DNA of 54,470 bases. It comes from UBA7803 sp049454295. Its GTDB lineage: Bacteria; Pseudomonadota; Gammaproteobacteria; Pseudomonadales; Azotimanducaceae. The translations under genes and the position numbers were made by a program. Location of the stretch: contig JBMTYG010000005.1 of the NCBI GenBank assembly GCA_049454295.1, positions 1 through 54,470 on the forward strand, written 5' to 3'. Positions within the stretch are counted from its first letter, which is position 1. The number at the start of each line of letters is the position of its first letter. Shown piece after piece: positions 18,156-26,879 of this stretch. The notes under the pieces were generated by a model, which made no database searches, was not told the DNA's origin, and saw nothing but the letters and a program-made list of their open reading frames with translations.

Positions 18156-19448
18156 TCAGGCGGGCAGTACACCACCGCGGCGCACGTGCCACAGGCGCGT
18201 GCGCGTAACAATCAGCAGTACCACGATGGCCATGCCCACTACGGGCAAAAGCACGGCCGCTCGCACACCGAAGGCATCCACGCAGGCGCCCTGCAGGAGC
18301 GCGCCGATCGGCATACCACCCATCATGCCGAGCGAATAAACAGACAGAACCCGCGCCCGATGGGAGTCCGGGGACGCCTCCTGCACGATCGCACGCGACA
18401 TGGTCATGCTGACGCCGCCACAGAGCCCCCAGATATAGACCACACCATAAAAGGCCCAGACCGGCAGTTCGAGACTCAGCAGTGAGAGTACCGTCAGACT
18501 GATGCTGCTACCGATGATCATGGCACGGCCGGGTCGCATAAGACCGCCGCGGCGCATGAGCACAAAGATCGTGGTGCAGGTGCCCAGCATGTTCGATGCG
18601 AACACGAGCGCAATCCCACCCGCACTACCCGCGTACAAATCCCGCACCATGAAGGGCAGAATCACCATGTAAGCGCCCGCGAAGAACACGCCAACGGCGA
18701 AGGTAATGAGAATCGCCGGCCGAATAGCTGGAGAACGCCAGACCAGCGCGACACCTTCCGCAATATCCCTGAGCGCCGAACCCCGCGGATGGGTCAGCAC
18801 CGAATTCTGGACCGGTATACGCATGGTCGCCGCCACGGCGAGCAGCATGAGCAGGCACTGCGCAACCATTAGCGGTGCGGGACCCGTGGTTTCCGCGAAA
18901 GACCCAAAACCAAAACCAATGATCTGCACACCGAACTGAACACCAATGGTGAGAGTCACAACGCGCTGGATGTCACGACCGGCAACCCGATTAAGCAGCG
19001 CGTCCCGCGCAGGTTGGGCGAAGGCAGCGAAACAGCCGCCGATGAACGACCATGCCACCAGTACCCCATAGATCAGGAGATCAGCCTGAACGAGCAGCGC
19101 CATAACGAGTGGAGGCACAGCCATCGCGCTTTGCAGACCGATCAGCAGGCGACGCTGATCGACACGGTCGCCGAGCAGACCACCCCACAGAATGAGCAAG
19201 ACCATGGGCAGCTGACCCGCCGTCTGCAAGAGACCGAGCTTGGATGCCGACTCCTCCAGATAGACCGCAACCAGCCACGGCTGCAGCACCATCTGGATAC
19301 CGCCCGGGACGAGAAAAAACGCGGTGCTGCCGATGTACCAGGCAAGCCCAGGATTGATGCGCCGACCGGACCCCGTCATCGGCCTACGGCGCTCGCCGGA
19401 CAGAGCGCTCTCCTGATACCTTCCCGGAACCTCACCAGAAACAGCCAT
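18156..19448 (-). CDS. MFS transporter
   Basis: An inner-membrane transporter of about 430 residues with roughly 10-12 hydrophobic segments, starting with NPGLAWYIGSTAFFLVPGG. The MFS loop 2-3 motif is seen as GGLLGDRVDQRRLL. The pattern resembles drug/substrate exporters of the enterobactin exporter (EntS) type. The start is uncertain: ATG 19448 is given, ATG 19379 would begin just before the first membrane helix, and neither has a strong ribosome site. It is divergent from the CYP153-like P450, so export or uptake of that enzyme's substrate or product is possible. Confidence 0.82.
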   Translation of the reverse strand: MAVSGEVPGRYQESALSGERRRPMTGSGRRINPGLAWYIGSTAFFLVPGGIQMVLQPWLVAVYLEESASKLGLLQTAGQLPMVLLILWGGLLGDRVDQRRLLIGLQSAMAVPPLVMALLVQADLLIYGVLVAWSFIGGCFAAFAQPARDALLNRVAGRDIQRVVTLTIGVQFGVQIIGFGFGSFAETTGPAPLMVAQCLLMLLAVAATMRIPVQNSVLTHPRGSALRDIAEGVALVWRSPAIRPAILITFAVGVFFAGAYMVILPFMVRDLYAGSAGGIALVFASNMLGTCTTIFVLMRRGGLMRPGRAMIIGSSISLTVLSLLSLELPVWAFYGVVYIWGLCGGVSMTMSRAIVQEASPDSHRARVLSVYSLGMMGGMPIGALLQGACVDAFGVRAAVLLPVVGMAIVVLLIVTRTRLWHVRRGGVLPA

Positions 19449-19478
19449 CGGCTCAATCGCAGCAACGCAACCCCCATC

Positions 19479-19558
19479 CCTGTCCCGAGTTCGAAAGAGT
19501 AGCACGTTGCTGCCCTGAGACCTCCGACAGCGTGGGGTAACAGCGCAACAGGGACAGG
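19479..19558. promoter_or_regulatory. Inverted repeat between MFS and CYP153-like genes
   Basis: CCTGTCCC at 19479-19486 recurs inverted as GGGACAGG at 19551-19558, 64 bases apart, within the divergent intergenic region. It could be paired operator half sites, but an 8-base repeat at this spacing may also be chance. Confidence 0.25.
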
Positions 19559-19613
19559 TGCCCACGATCAATCTCGCAGGTATGATCCCGTCAACCACTA
19601 TCCCGGGGGGGGC

Positions 19614-20900
19614 ATGAACGACATCGCCGATCGCAAAGAGCGCAGCCGCAGCGTCGCAGCCGCAGCACCAGACCCACAGAGCATTGCGCTGGCAGACATC
19701 GACGTGAGTAAGGCCGCCTATTACGGGTCAGACACCGTGCTGCCGCTCTTCGCACGCCTGCGTGCCGAAGACCCAGTGCATTACTGCGCGAACGGCGATG
19801 CCGGGGCGTACTGGTCCGTCACTCGTTATGAGGACGTGAAATACGTCGATAGTCACCACGAGCTGTTCTCGTCACAAATCGGGGGTATCACCATCGCCGA
19901 TATCGAGGCGCAGCCCGAGGTACGCCTCGACAATTTCATCTCCATGGACCAGCCGCGCCACGACGCCCAGCGCAAGACCGTCGCTCCTTCCGTGGCGCCG
20001 ACCAACCTTGCGTTGATGGAGCCGCTGATCCGCGAGCGCGTAACCGATATCCTCGATAACCTGCCGATCGGCGAGACCTTCAACTGGGTCGACCAGGTAT
20101 CGATCGAACTAACGGCGCGCATGCTAGCGACGCTGTTCGACTTTCCATACGCAGACCGCCGTAAGTTGATCCATTGGTCAGACGTGACCACGTCGTCACC
20201 GCAGATCATGGGAGAAGCAGGGCTGTCGGTTGAAACGCGGGCACGCGAATTCGCCGACTGCGCCAACACGTTCGCCAGCCTGTGGCATGAGCGCGCGCGA
20301 AGCGAACCGCGCAACGACCTGATCTCCATGCTCGCTCACGGTGAATCGACACGGGACATGTTGTCGCGACCGCAGGAATTCATCGGCAACATCATGCTGC
20401 TCATCGTGGGGGGGAACGACACCACCCGTAATTCGATCAGCGGCGGTCTGCTCGCGCTCAACCAGTTCCCGGATGAATACCGCAAGCTTGAAGAATCGCC
20501 GAAAGTGATTCCGAACATGGTGTCGGAAATGATCCGCTGGCAAACGCCGGTCATCCACATGCGCCGCACGCCATTCGAGGACACGAAGCTCGGCGGCAAA
20601 ACGCTGCGAGCGGGCGACAAGGTGGTCATGTGGTATCTGTCGGCTAACCGCGACGAAAGTGTGTTCCCGGACGCCGACCGTCTGATCATTGACCGCCCTA
20701 ACGCGCGCAGTCATGTCTCCTTCGGCTTTGGCATTCACCGCTGCATGGGCAACCGTCTCGCTGAAATGCAGTTGAAAATACTCTGGGAAGAGATTCAGAA
20801 GCGTTTCCGACGCATCGACGTCGTCGGACCGGTGCTGCGCGTGCCCAATAACTTCATCCGCGGAATCGCAGACCTGCCGGTGCAGGTGCAACCCCGCTGA
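19614..20900 (+). CDS. Cytochrome P450, CYP153-like
   Basis: A 428-residue soluble bacterial P450. The I-helix oxygen-activation motif is GGNDTTRNS, the K-helix ExxR lies in SEMIRWQTP, and the heme-ligand segment is FGFGIHRCMGNRLAE with C377 as the axial thiolate. The pairing of GGNDTTRNS with GIHRCMGNRLAEMQ, together with FISMDQPRHDAQRK, is characteristic of CYP153 enzymes, which hydroxylate alkanes or fatty acids at the terminal position. No ferredoxin or ferredoxin reductase gene is adjacent, although CYP153s are often found with both. Subfamily assignment is by motif recognition only. Confidence 0.85.
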   Translation: MNDIADRKERSRSVAAAAPDPQSIALADIDVSKAAYYGSDTVLPLFARLRAEDPVHYCANGDAGAYWSVTRYEDVKYVDSHHELFSSQIGGITIADIEAQPEVRLDNFISMDQPRHDAQRKTVAPSVAPTNLALMEPLIRERVTDILDNLPIGETFNWVDQVSIELTARMLATLFDFPYADRRKLIHWSDVTTSSPQIMGEAGLSVETRAREFADCANTFASLWHERARSEPRNDLISMLAHGESTRDMLSRPQEFIGNIMLLIVGGNDTTRNSISGGLLALNQFPDEYRKLEESPKVIPNMVSEMIRWQTPVIHMRRTPFEDTKLGGKTLRAGDKVVMWYLSANRDESVFPDADRLIIDRPNARSHVSFGFGIHRCMGNRLAEMQLKILWEEIQKRFRRIDVVGPVLRVPNNFIRGIADLPVQVQPR

Positions 20901-20911
20901 TGACTGGGGCA

Positions 20912-20940
20912 GCGGCATTCGGCAATTACCCGGATGCCGC
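20912..20940. terminator. GC-rich hairpin between convergent genes
   Basis: GCGGCATTCGG and CCGGATGCCGC form an 11-bp stem with one T-G wobble and a 7-base loop, 11 bases after the P450 stop and before the convergent globin-like gene end. There is no T-tract, so it is a candidate bidirectional terminator or 3'-end stabiliser only. Confidence 0.45.
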
Positions 20941-20979
20941 CGCAGGATACGCGCATGCGCCAATGAGCCGGCAACAACC

Positions 20980-21384
20980 TCAGGTGGTGCGCGCCTCGAT
21001 CTCGGCGACGAGGCTCTGTATGCGAGCATCCCACGCGGCTCTCTCTGCCGAAAAGGCGACGCCGCGTATGTCGGCTACAGTATCGCGCAGCGCAAACAAC
21101 AGCTCTCGATACATGCCTTGCTCGACTTGGTACGCATACTGGTGATTGCGCACCTCAAAATCCAGGTAGGCCCGATCTCCTTCAGGATCCCAATCCATCA
21201 CGAGACGCAATACCTCGTTCAACATGCGACCGCGCGTCAGATCATCCATGTGCGCCATCAGCGCGGCGGCATCAGGATCCGCCGCAAAGTAGCGCCGATA
21301 GACCGGTTCTGACAGATCTTCGATGACAAGGGCTACGCGTTCGAGCGATGCAGTCACCAATGCAGAGACAGTCTGGTTGTTCAC
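20980..21384 (-). CDS. Globin-like small protein
   Basis: A 134-residue, helix-rich protein. The pattern VYRRYFAADPDAAALMAHMD, then RGRMLNEVLRLVMD, and finally a histidine in VRNHQYAYQVEQGMYRELLFAL resembles the B/C-helix, E-helix and proximal-histidine F-helix layout of bacterial globins. Whether heme is bound is not provable here. It starts with an ATGA overlap on the rdgC stop, so it is translated with rdgC. I rate the fold as probable and the function (oxygen or NO sensing/detoxification) as open. Confidence 0.5.
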   Translation of the reverse strand: MNNQTVSALVTASLERVALVIEDLSEPVYRRYFAADPDAAALMAHMDDLTRGRMLNEVLRLVMDWDPEGDRAYLDFEVRNHQYAYQVEQGMYRELLFALRDTVADIRGVAFSAERAAWDARIQSLVAEIEARTT

Positions 21385-22274
21385 GAACCCTCCGACGACC
21401 CCAGTACCCGCTCAAGCAGCGTGACTAATCGTCGCACAGCACCCGCGAGCAAAGTCGTCTCCGTGTCGAGGCGGGCGAGCGGGTCTTCATCCCCCACCTC
21501 AGCTGCAGCGACATCGGGCCATCGGACTTTACGCCAGACGCCGTCTTGATCGACTACGCCGGTGCATAACTCCTCGAACTCAACACCCAAACGCAGCAGG
21601 CGCAAACCGCTCTGCAGAAGTGTGCGGGGTTCCTCGTCAGACAGATCCATGTCCGTCCATTGCACCGCGGACCGAGCCGACGCTGGATCATTCAACCGAC
21701 ACTCGCGACCGAGCCGCAGCTCCCTCGGGCCGTCGCCGAGCAGAATGCGCGAGAGTAGCGTGCTCACCGGGTCTCGGAACGTGAGTGGTCGGACTTTGAG
21801 CGAGCCGAAGGCATCGCGCAGGCGGTCAAGCACGAGTTCGGCGCGCGCAGGTACTGCCGCGTCGATCACCAGCAGGCGTTCGCGATGAAGCGCAAGCGCT
21901 TGAAGCCGATCGGAGCGCAACAGCGAGCGCGGCAGCAACTCGCCGTAGACCTCGTCACGCAGTTGTCTTCGCTCCTTGCGCGACGCCTCGCGACCCATGC
22001 GCGCCTCGTATTCCGCGAGGCGCTCTGGCAGCGCTTCATTGACGGCAGCCGCAGGTAATAGCCTTACCTGACGGCGCACACGCAGCAGATCTGCCCCTGC
22101 CACGCGACGAAACAGCGGATCGGCATCTACCCCAGAGGGTGCTTCGAATCCTGCGGACTGCTCAGAGAAGGGGCCGCAAGGCGTGAAGGCAACGGTTGCA
22201 AGACGGGCGGATAGCTCTGCCTCGTCCGTCGGCCAGTCGTCGTCCAGCCGATAGAATCTCAAAGATCGAAACAT
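21381..22274 (-). CDS. rdgC: Recombination-associated protein RdgC
   Basis: A 297-residue protein matching RdgC in length and landmarks: MFRSLRFYRL at the N-terminus, the FTPCGPFSEQSAGF strand region, and the conserved helix with RKERRQLRDEVYGELLPRSLLR. RdgC is a ring-shaped, non-specific DNA-binding protein that limits RecA activity on DNA. Here it lies downstream of a cytochrome b gene (six-base gap) and overlaps a globin-like gene, which is an unusual setting for a recombination protein. Confidence 0.9.
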   Translation of the reverse strand: MFRSLRFYRLDDDWPTDEAELSARLATVAFTPCGPFSEQSAGFEAPSGVDADPLFRRVAGADLLRVRRQVRLLPAAAVNEALPERLAEYEARMGREASRKERRQLRDEVYGELLPRSLLRSDRLQALALHRERLLVIDAAVPARAELVLDRLRDAFGSLKVRPLTFRDPVSTLLSRILLGDGPRELRLGRECRLNDPASARSAVQWTDMDLSDEEPRTLLQSGLRLLRLGVEFEELCTGVVDQDGVWRKVRWPDVAAAEVGDEDPLARLDTETTLLAGAVRRLVTLLERVLGSSEGS

Positions 22275-22280
22275 CGCTGA

Positions 22281-22847
22281 CTACTCGTCCCAGGATTGGG
22301 GAACGGCAGGATGAACCTTGCGCCGCCCTGTCACCATAGACCAGGGCAGGTTTTCACGCAGCAAGACGCTTTCCACCACAGCAGCAAACACATGCAGGGC
22401 AACGAGCGCCGCGAGCCCATCAGCCAACCATTCGTGAATGTCCTCAACCGATTGATTGCCCCAGAAGTAATCGACCTCCTCCATGAGGAAGCCGGTCACC
22501 GCGAGGGCGGTCATACCCAGCAGCATAAGGATCATGACCAAAGCGCCAATCGGGGAGTGCCCGGGAATCGGACGGTGTTGCCACTGCACAAGCGCGCGAA
22601 CGTGACGCGCAAGCCTGCCCGGGGAGGGCCAGAAGGCTGACCAGCGTGCAGCACCGGTGTCGCGGAATCCCCAAAAGACCCGCAGCAGGACCGCCGCCGC
22701 CGCAAGATAACCAAAGATCTGATGCGGGTCGTCGCCTTCTTCAAGCAGGAAGTAGTTGGCGACGAAAGCAGTCAACAGGACCCCATGCAATATGCGCACC
22801 CCGGGGTCCCATAGCCGCTCTGATCGGGCTTCTGAAGCGTGAATCAA
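22281..22847 (-). CDS. Cytochrome b561-type di-heme membrane protein
   Basis: A 188-residue inner-membrane protein with four hydrophobic segments and histidines at heme-ligand positions (WDPGVRILHGVLL, GDDPHQIFGY, EDIHEWLADG, ALHVFAAVVES). This is the Ni/Fe-hydrogenase-type b-cytochrome family, carrying electrons between quinones and periplasmic partners. The start is a TTG at 22847, two bases after the PepSY gene stop, so translation is probably coupled. Pairing with a PepSY protein is common for this family. Confidence 0.8.
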   Translation of the reverse strand: MIHASEARSERLWDPGVRILHGVLLTAFVANYFLLEEGDDPHQIFGYLAAAAVLLRVFWGFRDTGAARWSAFWPSPGRLARHVRALVQWQHRPIPGHSPIGALVMILMLLGMTALAVTGFLMEEVDYFWGNQSVEDIHEWLADGLAALVALHVFAAVVESVLLRENLPWSMVTGRRKVHPAVPQSWDE

Positions 22848-22849
22848 GA

Positions 22850-23137
22850 TCAGTCGATCTCTGTTTTCACCGCGCTGCCTGACACGGGGTCGAAATAAAT
22901 CTCGACCTTGCGCCGATCTTTATCCCAGCCATAGATTTCGTAGCAGTTGCCGTCCGTGACCTTGAACACCTTGATCTCGTACCCGTCGGCTTTCAGCTTC
23001 TCCTGAAAAGCGGCTTCGTCCTGCCACTCGGCGCGATCCGCCGTGGTGCACTGGGGACCCGCATAGGCGACCGACGCCGCAGAGAGCAGACCGATCGTGA
23101 TGACGGACCGACCGGCCCGCGCAAAGACGCTATTCAT
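22850..23137 (-). CDS. PepSY-domain periplasmic protein
   Basis: A 95-residue protein with a signal peptide (GRSVITIGLLSAASVAYA) followed by a single PepSY-like unit: EAAFQEKLKADGYEIKVFKV, then YEIYGWDKDRRKVEIYFDPVSG. AAGGG lies just before the ATG at 23137; an upstream in-frame start lacks support. It heads the minus-strand operon with the cytochrome b. Such small PepSY proteins are secreted and thought to modulate partner proteins; the specific partner here is most likely the cytochrome. Confidence 0.8.
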   Translation of the reverse strand: MNSVFARAGRSVITIGLLSAASVAYAGPQCTTADRAEWQDEAAFQEKLKADGYEIKVFKVTDGNCYEIYGWDKDRRKVEIYFDPVSGSAVKTEID

Positions 23138-23295
23138 AGATCCCTTCTCCCTCGTCCGATCTGTTGCTTGCATTGCACTCACCACGCCGACAGCTGCGTC
23201 AGCGGAATGCCCGGTTAACGCCCCTCCCGGCGGCGCAGTATAGGCGCAACCCGTCCCGAGGCTACAATCTGCGTTTTACCTGCCGGACGTCGCGA

Positions 23296-24051
23296 ATGCC
23301 CGAAGAAATCTCTATCCCATTTCGATTCCGCGGTCCGCCGAATTCCGGTAACGGTGGCTACGTCGGCGGAGTGCTGGCTGATCTCTTCGAGGACAGCACG
23401 CGCATGGTCAGCGCTATCGAGGTCACCCTGCGCGCGCCTATCCCGCTTGATACGTCCATGACCGTGACTCGGACCGATGGCAGCGCGATTCGTATCCACC
23501 ACGGCGAAACGCTCATTGCCGAGGCCTTAACAGCCGAGCTGGACATGAGCATTCCGGAGCCACCGCCGTTTGATGCTGCGCGAGCGGCAAGGGAGAAATC
23601 CCCCTCTTTCGCGCGCAATGTGAACCCATACCTGCCGGACGGCACCGGCTTTCATCCGGTCTGTGCCTGCTGTGGCGTGGACACTGCCGAGGGGGAAGGG
23701 CTTCGTGTACATGCAGCCCCGGTGCCTGGTTTTAGCGGCGTCGCGGCCGCCTGGCGGCCCCACCACCGACTTGGGCGGACGGCCGACGGTATGCTCCCCG
23801 CTGCACTCGTCTGGACCGCACTCGATTGCCCCGGCCAATTCGCATATTACGCGGAAGACATTCGCACCGGGCTGCTTGGTCGCATGACCGCCCGCGTGCT
23901 GAGACCGGTCTACGCAGAACGCGAGCTGGTCGTGATCGGTTGGCGTCAGGAGATCGACGGGCGCAAGCATTTCGCGGGAACCGCCCTCTTCGACGAGACC
24001 GGCGCGCTGTGCGCCTATGCCCGTCAGACCTGGATCGGGCGAATGGACTGA
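23296..24051 (+). CDS. Hotdog-fold (thioesterase-like) protein
   Basis: A 251-residue protein. The C-terminal half (from about residue 130) looks like a PaaI/4HBT hotdog unit: LPAALVWTALDCPGQFAYY, then LGRMTARVLRPVYAERELVVIGW and a GTALFDETGALCAYARQTWI end strand. The N-terminal half has a second, weaker hotdog-like layout (NGGYVGGVLADL, IEVTLRAPIPLDTSMTV). A CACCG cysteine pair sits between the halves. The ATG at 23296 matches the start of the conserved region; no strong ribosome site is seen. CoA thioesterase or hydratase-like function is inferred. Confidence 0.65.
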   Translation: MPEEISIPFRFRGPPNSGNGGYVGGVLADLFEDSTRMVSAIEVTLRAPIPLDTSMTVTRTDGSAIRIHHGETLIAEALTAELDMSIPEPPPFDAARAAREKSPSFARNVNPYLPDGTGFHPVCACCGVDTAEGEGLRVHAAPVPGFSGVAAAWRPHHRLGRTADGMLPAALVWTALDCPGQFAYYAEDIRTGLLGRMTARVLRPVYAERELVVIGWRQEIDGRKHFAGTALFDETGALCAYARQTWIGRMD

Positions 24052-24194
24052 CAGGCAGGCAAACAGAGGCGTGCAAACCCCCGCCTCAGGCGCGCACGGT
24101 AGGGCGGCCTGACGCCGGTCACTATCCCGCCTGCACGCCAAGGGCCTGCCGTTCGCCTGCACCGGCGTGCTCCCCGGGTGATCCAGGGACTCTG

Positions 24195-24425
24195 CTACTG
24201 GTCGGTCCACCACGCATAGAATTCGTCGAAACCAATGGCGCCGCTCCCATCGCGGTCGAGTTCGCGAAAGCCAATACGCAGTTCTGCCGGTTTCATACCG
24301 GCCCCAAGCAGTTTCAACAGGCGCCCGAACTCCTCGATGCCAATCGTTCCGTCGCCGTTGCGATCGAAAGAATCAAAGGTCTCACGCAGTTCCTCGCGGC
24401 GATCGTCGTCCATACCGTCGTCCAT
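24195..24425 (-). CDS. Small EF-hand calcium-binding protein
   Basis: A 76-residue protein with two complete EF-hand loops, DRNGDGTIGIEE and DRDGSGAIGFDE, each with acidic residues at positions 1, 3, 5 and 12. Start ATG 24425 is chosen because GAGG lies six bases upstream; an in-frame ATG at 24485 and a TTG at 24512 would lengthen it. No signal peptide or membrane segment is present, so it is probably a cytosolic calcium sensor or buffer of calmodulin-like type. It is divergent from the DUF5916 barrel gene. Confidence 0.8.
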   Translation of the reverse strand: MDDGMDDDRREELRETFDSFDRNGDGTIGIEEFGRLLKLLGAGMKPAELRIGFRELDRDGSGAIGFDEFYAWWTDQ

Positions 24426-24620
24426 CATGCACCTCATCAAATCCGTCTGCGCAAATACAGCCGTCTGCTCAAGCAGCTTTCGCATGGAACGATCGCCCGC
24501 AAAGCGCGTCAAGCGGCAGATGCCTACGCGTACGAGCAGCTGTCCCGAATGGACACAGCGGCGCGGCGCTGGGGGTATTTCGCTAGAATCGCGGTTTTTG
24601 CCGGCGGGAGTCGATAGAAC

Positions 24621-26879
24621 ATGCAGCGCGGGTTACCGAAGGTCTTGCACGTCCCGCCATCGCTGCTGACTGGGGTATTGATACTCAGTTGGGCCCTCGG
24701 CAGCGCCGCATATGCATCCGGTTCCGCACCGGCAGAGCCTCCGGTCGCAGTGGCGCAATCCCTTGCGCAGGAGCCCGCGCTCGATGGCAATGTCCTCGAT
24801 GATCCGGTGTGGCGGGCGGTGACCCCCGCACGGGGTTTCTGGCAGGTACAGCCAGCCGAGGGAGCACCGGCAAGCGAACGCACAGACGTCTACATCGGGT
24901 ACACCGACGACGCTCTCCTCATCGGCGTTGTCTGCTACGACGAAGATCCCGCCGGCATTATCGTCTCCGACAGCCGCAGAGATTCCAATCTCGAGGAAGG
25001 CGACAGTTTTCAGGTGCTGATCGATACGTTCCGGGACGGTCAGAACGGGTTCATTTTTGGCACCAATCCGGCTGGGCTCGAATACGATGGCCAAGTGACC
25101 CGAGAAGGCGCCGGCTCCACGGGTCCCGGCGGAGGCATGGGCAACATGCAATCGGGCTCCGGTGGCGGGTTCAATCTGAACTGGGACACGACCTGGTCCG
25201 TTCGCTCGGCGATCGGTGATCACGGATGGAGTGCGGAAATGCGCATTCCGTTTCGATCTCTGCGCTTCGCGGCCGATGAGAAGCCCGTCTGGGGGCTCAA
25301 TTTCCAGCGCAACATACGACGCAAGAACGAGATTGCCTACTGGTCGCCCCTGCCGCGCCAATACAACCTGTACCGGGTATCCCAGGCTGGCGCGCTTCAG
25401 GGATTGGATTTGCCCTCGCTTCGCAATTTCAAAGTGATTCCTTATGCGCTCGGACTCGCACAGCGCGGCGGCACACGTGACGGTACCGATCTCAGCCAGG
25501 AGCTCGGGGTCGATATCAAGTATTCGCTTACGCCAAGCTTGACGCTCGACGCCACCTACAACACCGACTTCGCACAGGTGGAAGTCGACGACTTACAGGT
25601 CAATCTTGATCGGTTCAATCTGTTCTTTCCGGAGAAACGCCCATTCTTCCTGGAGAATGCCGGCGTATTCTCGGTGGGCACGCCGCGGGAAGTAGAACTG
25701 TTCTTTAGTCGCCGCATTGGAATAGCCGCAGACGGCACCGCCCAGCCTATCGCCGGGGGAGCACGAGTCTCAGGTCGCTTAGGCGCCAACACCAATGTTG
25801 GACTGCTACGCATGAGCACAGAGGAAACCGGCGCCGCGGCCGAAAACAATTTCACGGTCGCGCGTGTCCAGCAGGAACTGCCTAACCGATCGGCGCTCGG
25901 CGCGCTGGTCGTTTCGCGCGATGGCAGCGAGGGTGCCGCGGGCGCTCGTGACAACCACACGTACGCGATCGATGGCCGTCTTGGCGTCGGACGAGATGGG
26001 CTCATCAACGCCTATGTTGCGCGCACCGATACTCCAGACCGCGAAGGTCAGGATTATGCCTACTCGATGATCGGCCAATACCTGAGTGAGGCGTGGAGCG
26101 GCAATCTCGGTTACAGCGAGGTCGGTCGCAATTTCAATCCGGAGGTCGGCTTCCTGCGTCGATCGAATTACCGCAAGGCGGAAGGCTATCTGCTGCGACG
26201 GTACCGCCCTGAGTCGCTCTGGGGGCTGCTCGAACTGCGCCCACATATCGCGTACCGGGGCTTCTGGGGCAACGAGGACAACCTTTACGAAAGCGGGTTC
26301 CTGCACATCGACAACCACTGGGAATGGCGTAACGGTTTCGAGGTACACACCGGCATGAACTTCGTGCACGAATGGGTGCGCGAGCCTTTTGCCCTCACGG
26401 CAGACGCGCAGGTGCCGACCGGCGAATACAACGAACGGGAAGCGCAAATCGTGCTCATTACCAACCAGGGCGAACCCTTGTCGCTTGAGATGGAAACCAA
26501 GATAGGCGGGTTCTTTGGCGGTGATCGCGTGAGCACCAGTCCGATCGTGCGCATGCGCGCAGGTGACGCTTTCACCTCTGAACTCGCCTGGGTTTATAAC
26601 CGCATCAATATCGAGGATGTGGCGGAAGACATCGAGATTAACGTCGCTCGATTGCGGCTGTCGTATTCATTCACGCCGCGCATGCTGCTTCAGGCGCTCA
26701 TTCAATATGATGACCGCACAGACCTGGTGGGCACAAATCTGCGCTTCTCATGGCTGCAAAGCGCGAACGCAGGCATCTATCTGGTCTACAACGAAGTGGA
26801 CGATGAGAACGTCATTGGACCTGTCGACAAACGCCGTGAGATCGCGCTCAAAGTGAGCTGGATCTTCGACGTGCTGTGA
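24621..26879 (+). CDS. DUF5916 outer-membrane protein with CBM9-like N-terminal domain
   Basis: A 752-residue exported protein. After a signal peptide (LLTGVLILSWALGSAAYA) comes a CBM9-like domain of about 200 residues (PALDGNVLDDPVWRAVTP, VYIGYTDDALLIGVVCYD, FQVLIDTFRDGQNGFIF). The rest is a DUF5916 region rich in alternating aromatic strands (EVDDLQVNLDRFNLFFPEKR, FFLENAGVFSVG), ending in FDVL, and is predicted to be an outer-membrane barrel. Family members are often near peptidases and aminotransferases; the next gene here is an aminotransferase overlapping by one base. Role unknown, possibly uptake of a peptide or glycan fragment. Confidence 0.85.
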   Translation: MQRGLPKVLHVPPSLLTGVLILSWALGSAAYASGSAPAEPPVAVAQSLAQEPALDGNVLDDPVWRAVTPARGFWQVQPAEGAPASERTDVYIGYTDDALLIGVVCYDEDPAGIIVSDSRRDSNLEEGDSFQVLIDTFRDGQNGFIFGTNPAGLEYDGQVTREGAGSTGPGGGMGNMQSGSGGGFNLNWDTTWSVRSAIGDHGWSAEMRIPFRSLRFAADEKPVWGLNFQRNIRRKNEIAYWSPLPRQYNLYRVSQAGALQGLDLPSLRNFKVIPYALGLAQRGGTRDGTDLSQELGVDIKYSLTPSLTLDATYNTDFAQVEVDDLQVNLDRFNLFFPEKRPFFLENAGVFSVGTPREVELFFSRRIGIAADGTAQPIAGGARVSGRLGANTNVGLLRMSTEETGAAAENNFTVARVQQELPNRSALGALVVSRDGSEGAAGARDNHTYAIDGRLGVGRDGLINAYVARTDTPDREGQDYAYSMIGQYLSEAWSGNLGYSEVGRNFNPEVGFLRRSNYRKAEGYLLRRYRPESLWGLLELRPHIAYRGFWGNEDNLYESGFLHIDNHWEWRNGFEVHTGMNFVHEWVREPFALTADAQVPTGEYNEREAQIVLITNQGEPLSLEMETKIGGFFGGDRVSTSPIVRMRAGDAFTSELAWVYNRINIEDVAEDIEINVARLRLSYSFTPRMLLQALIQYDDRTDLVGTNLRFSWLQSANAGIYLVYNEVDDENVIGPVDKRREIALKVSWIFDVL

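Noticed and set aside
24086..24170. Short inverted repeats (TCAGGC/GCCTGA and GCACGCC/GGCGTGC) between the hotdog and EF-hand genes
   Set aside because: Stems of 6-7 bp with loops of 15-24 bases are likely by chance in this GC-rich gap.
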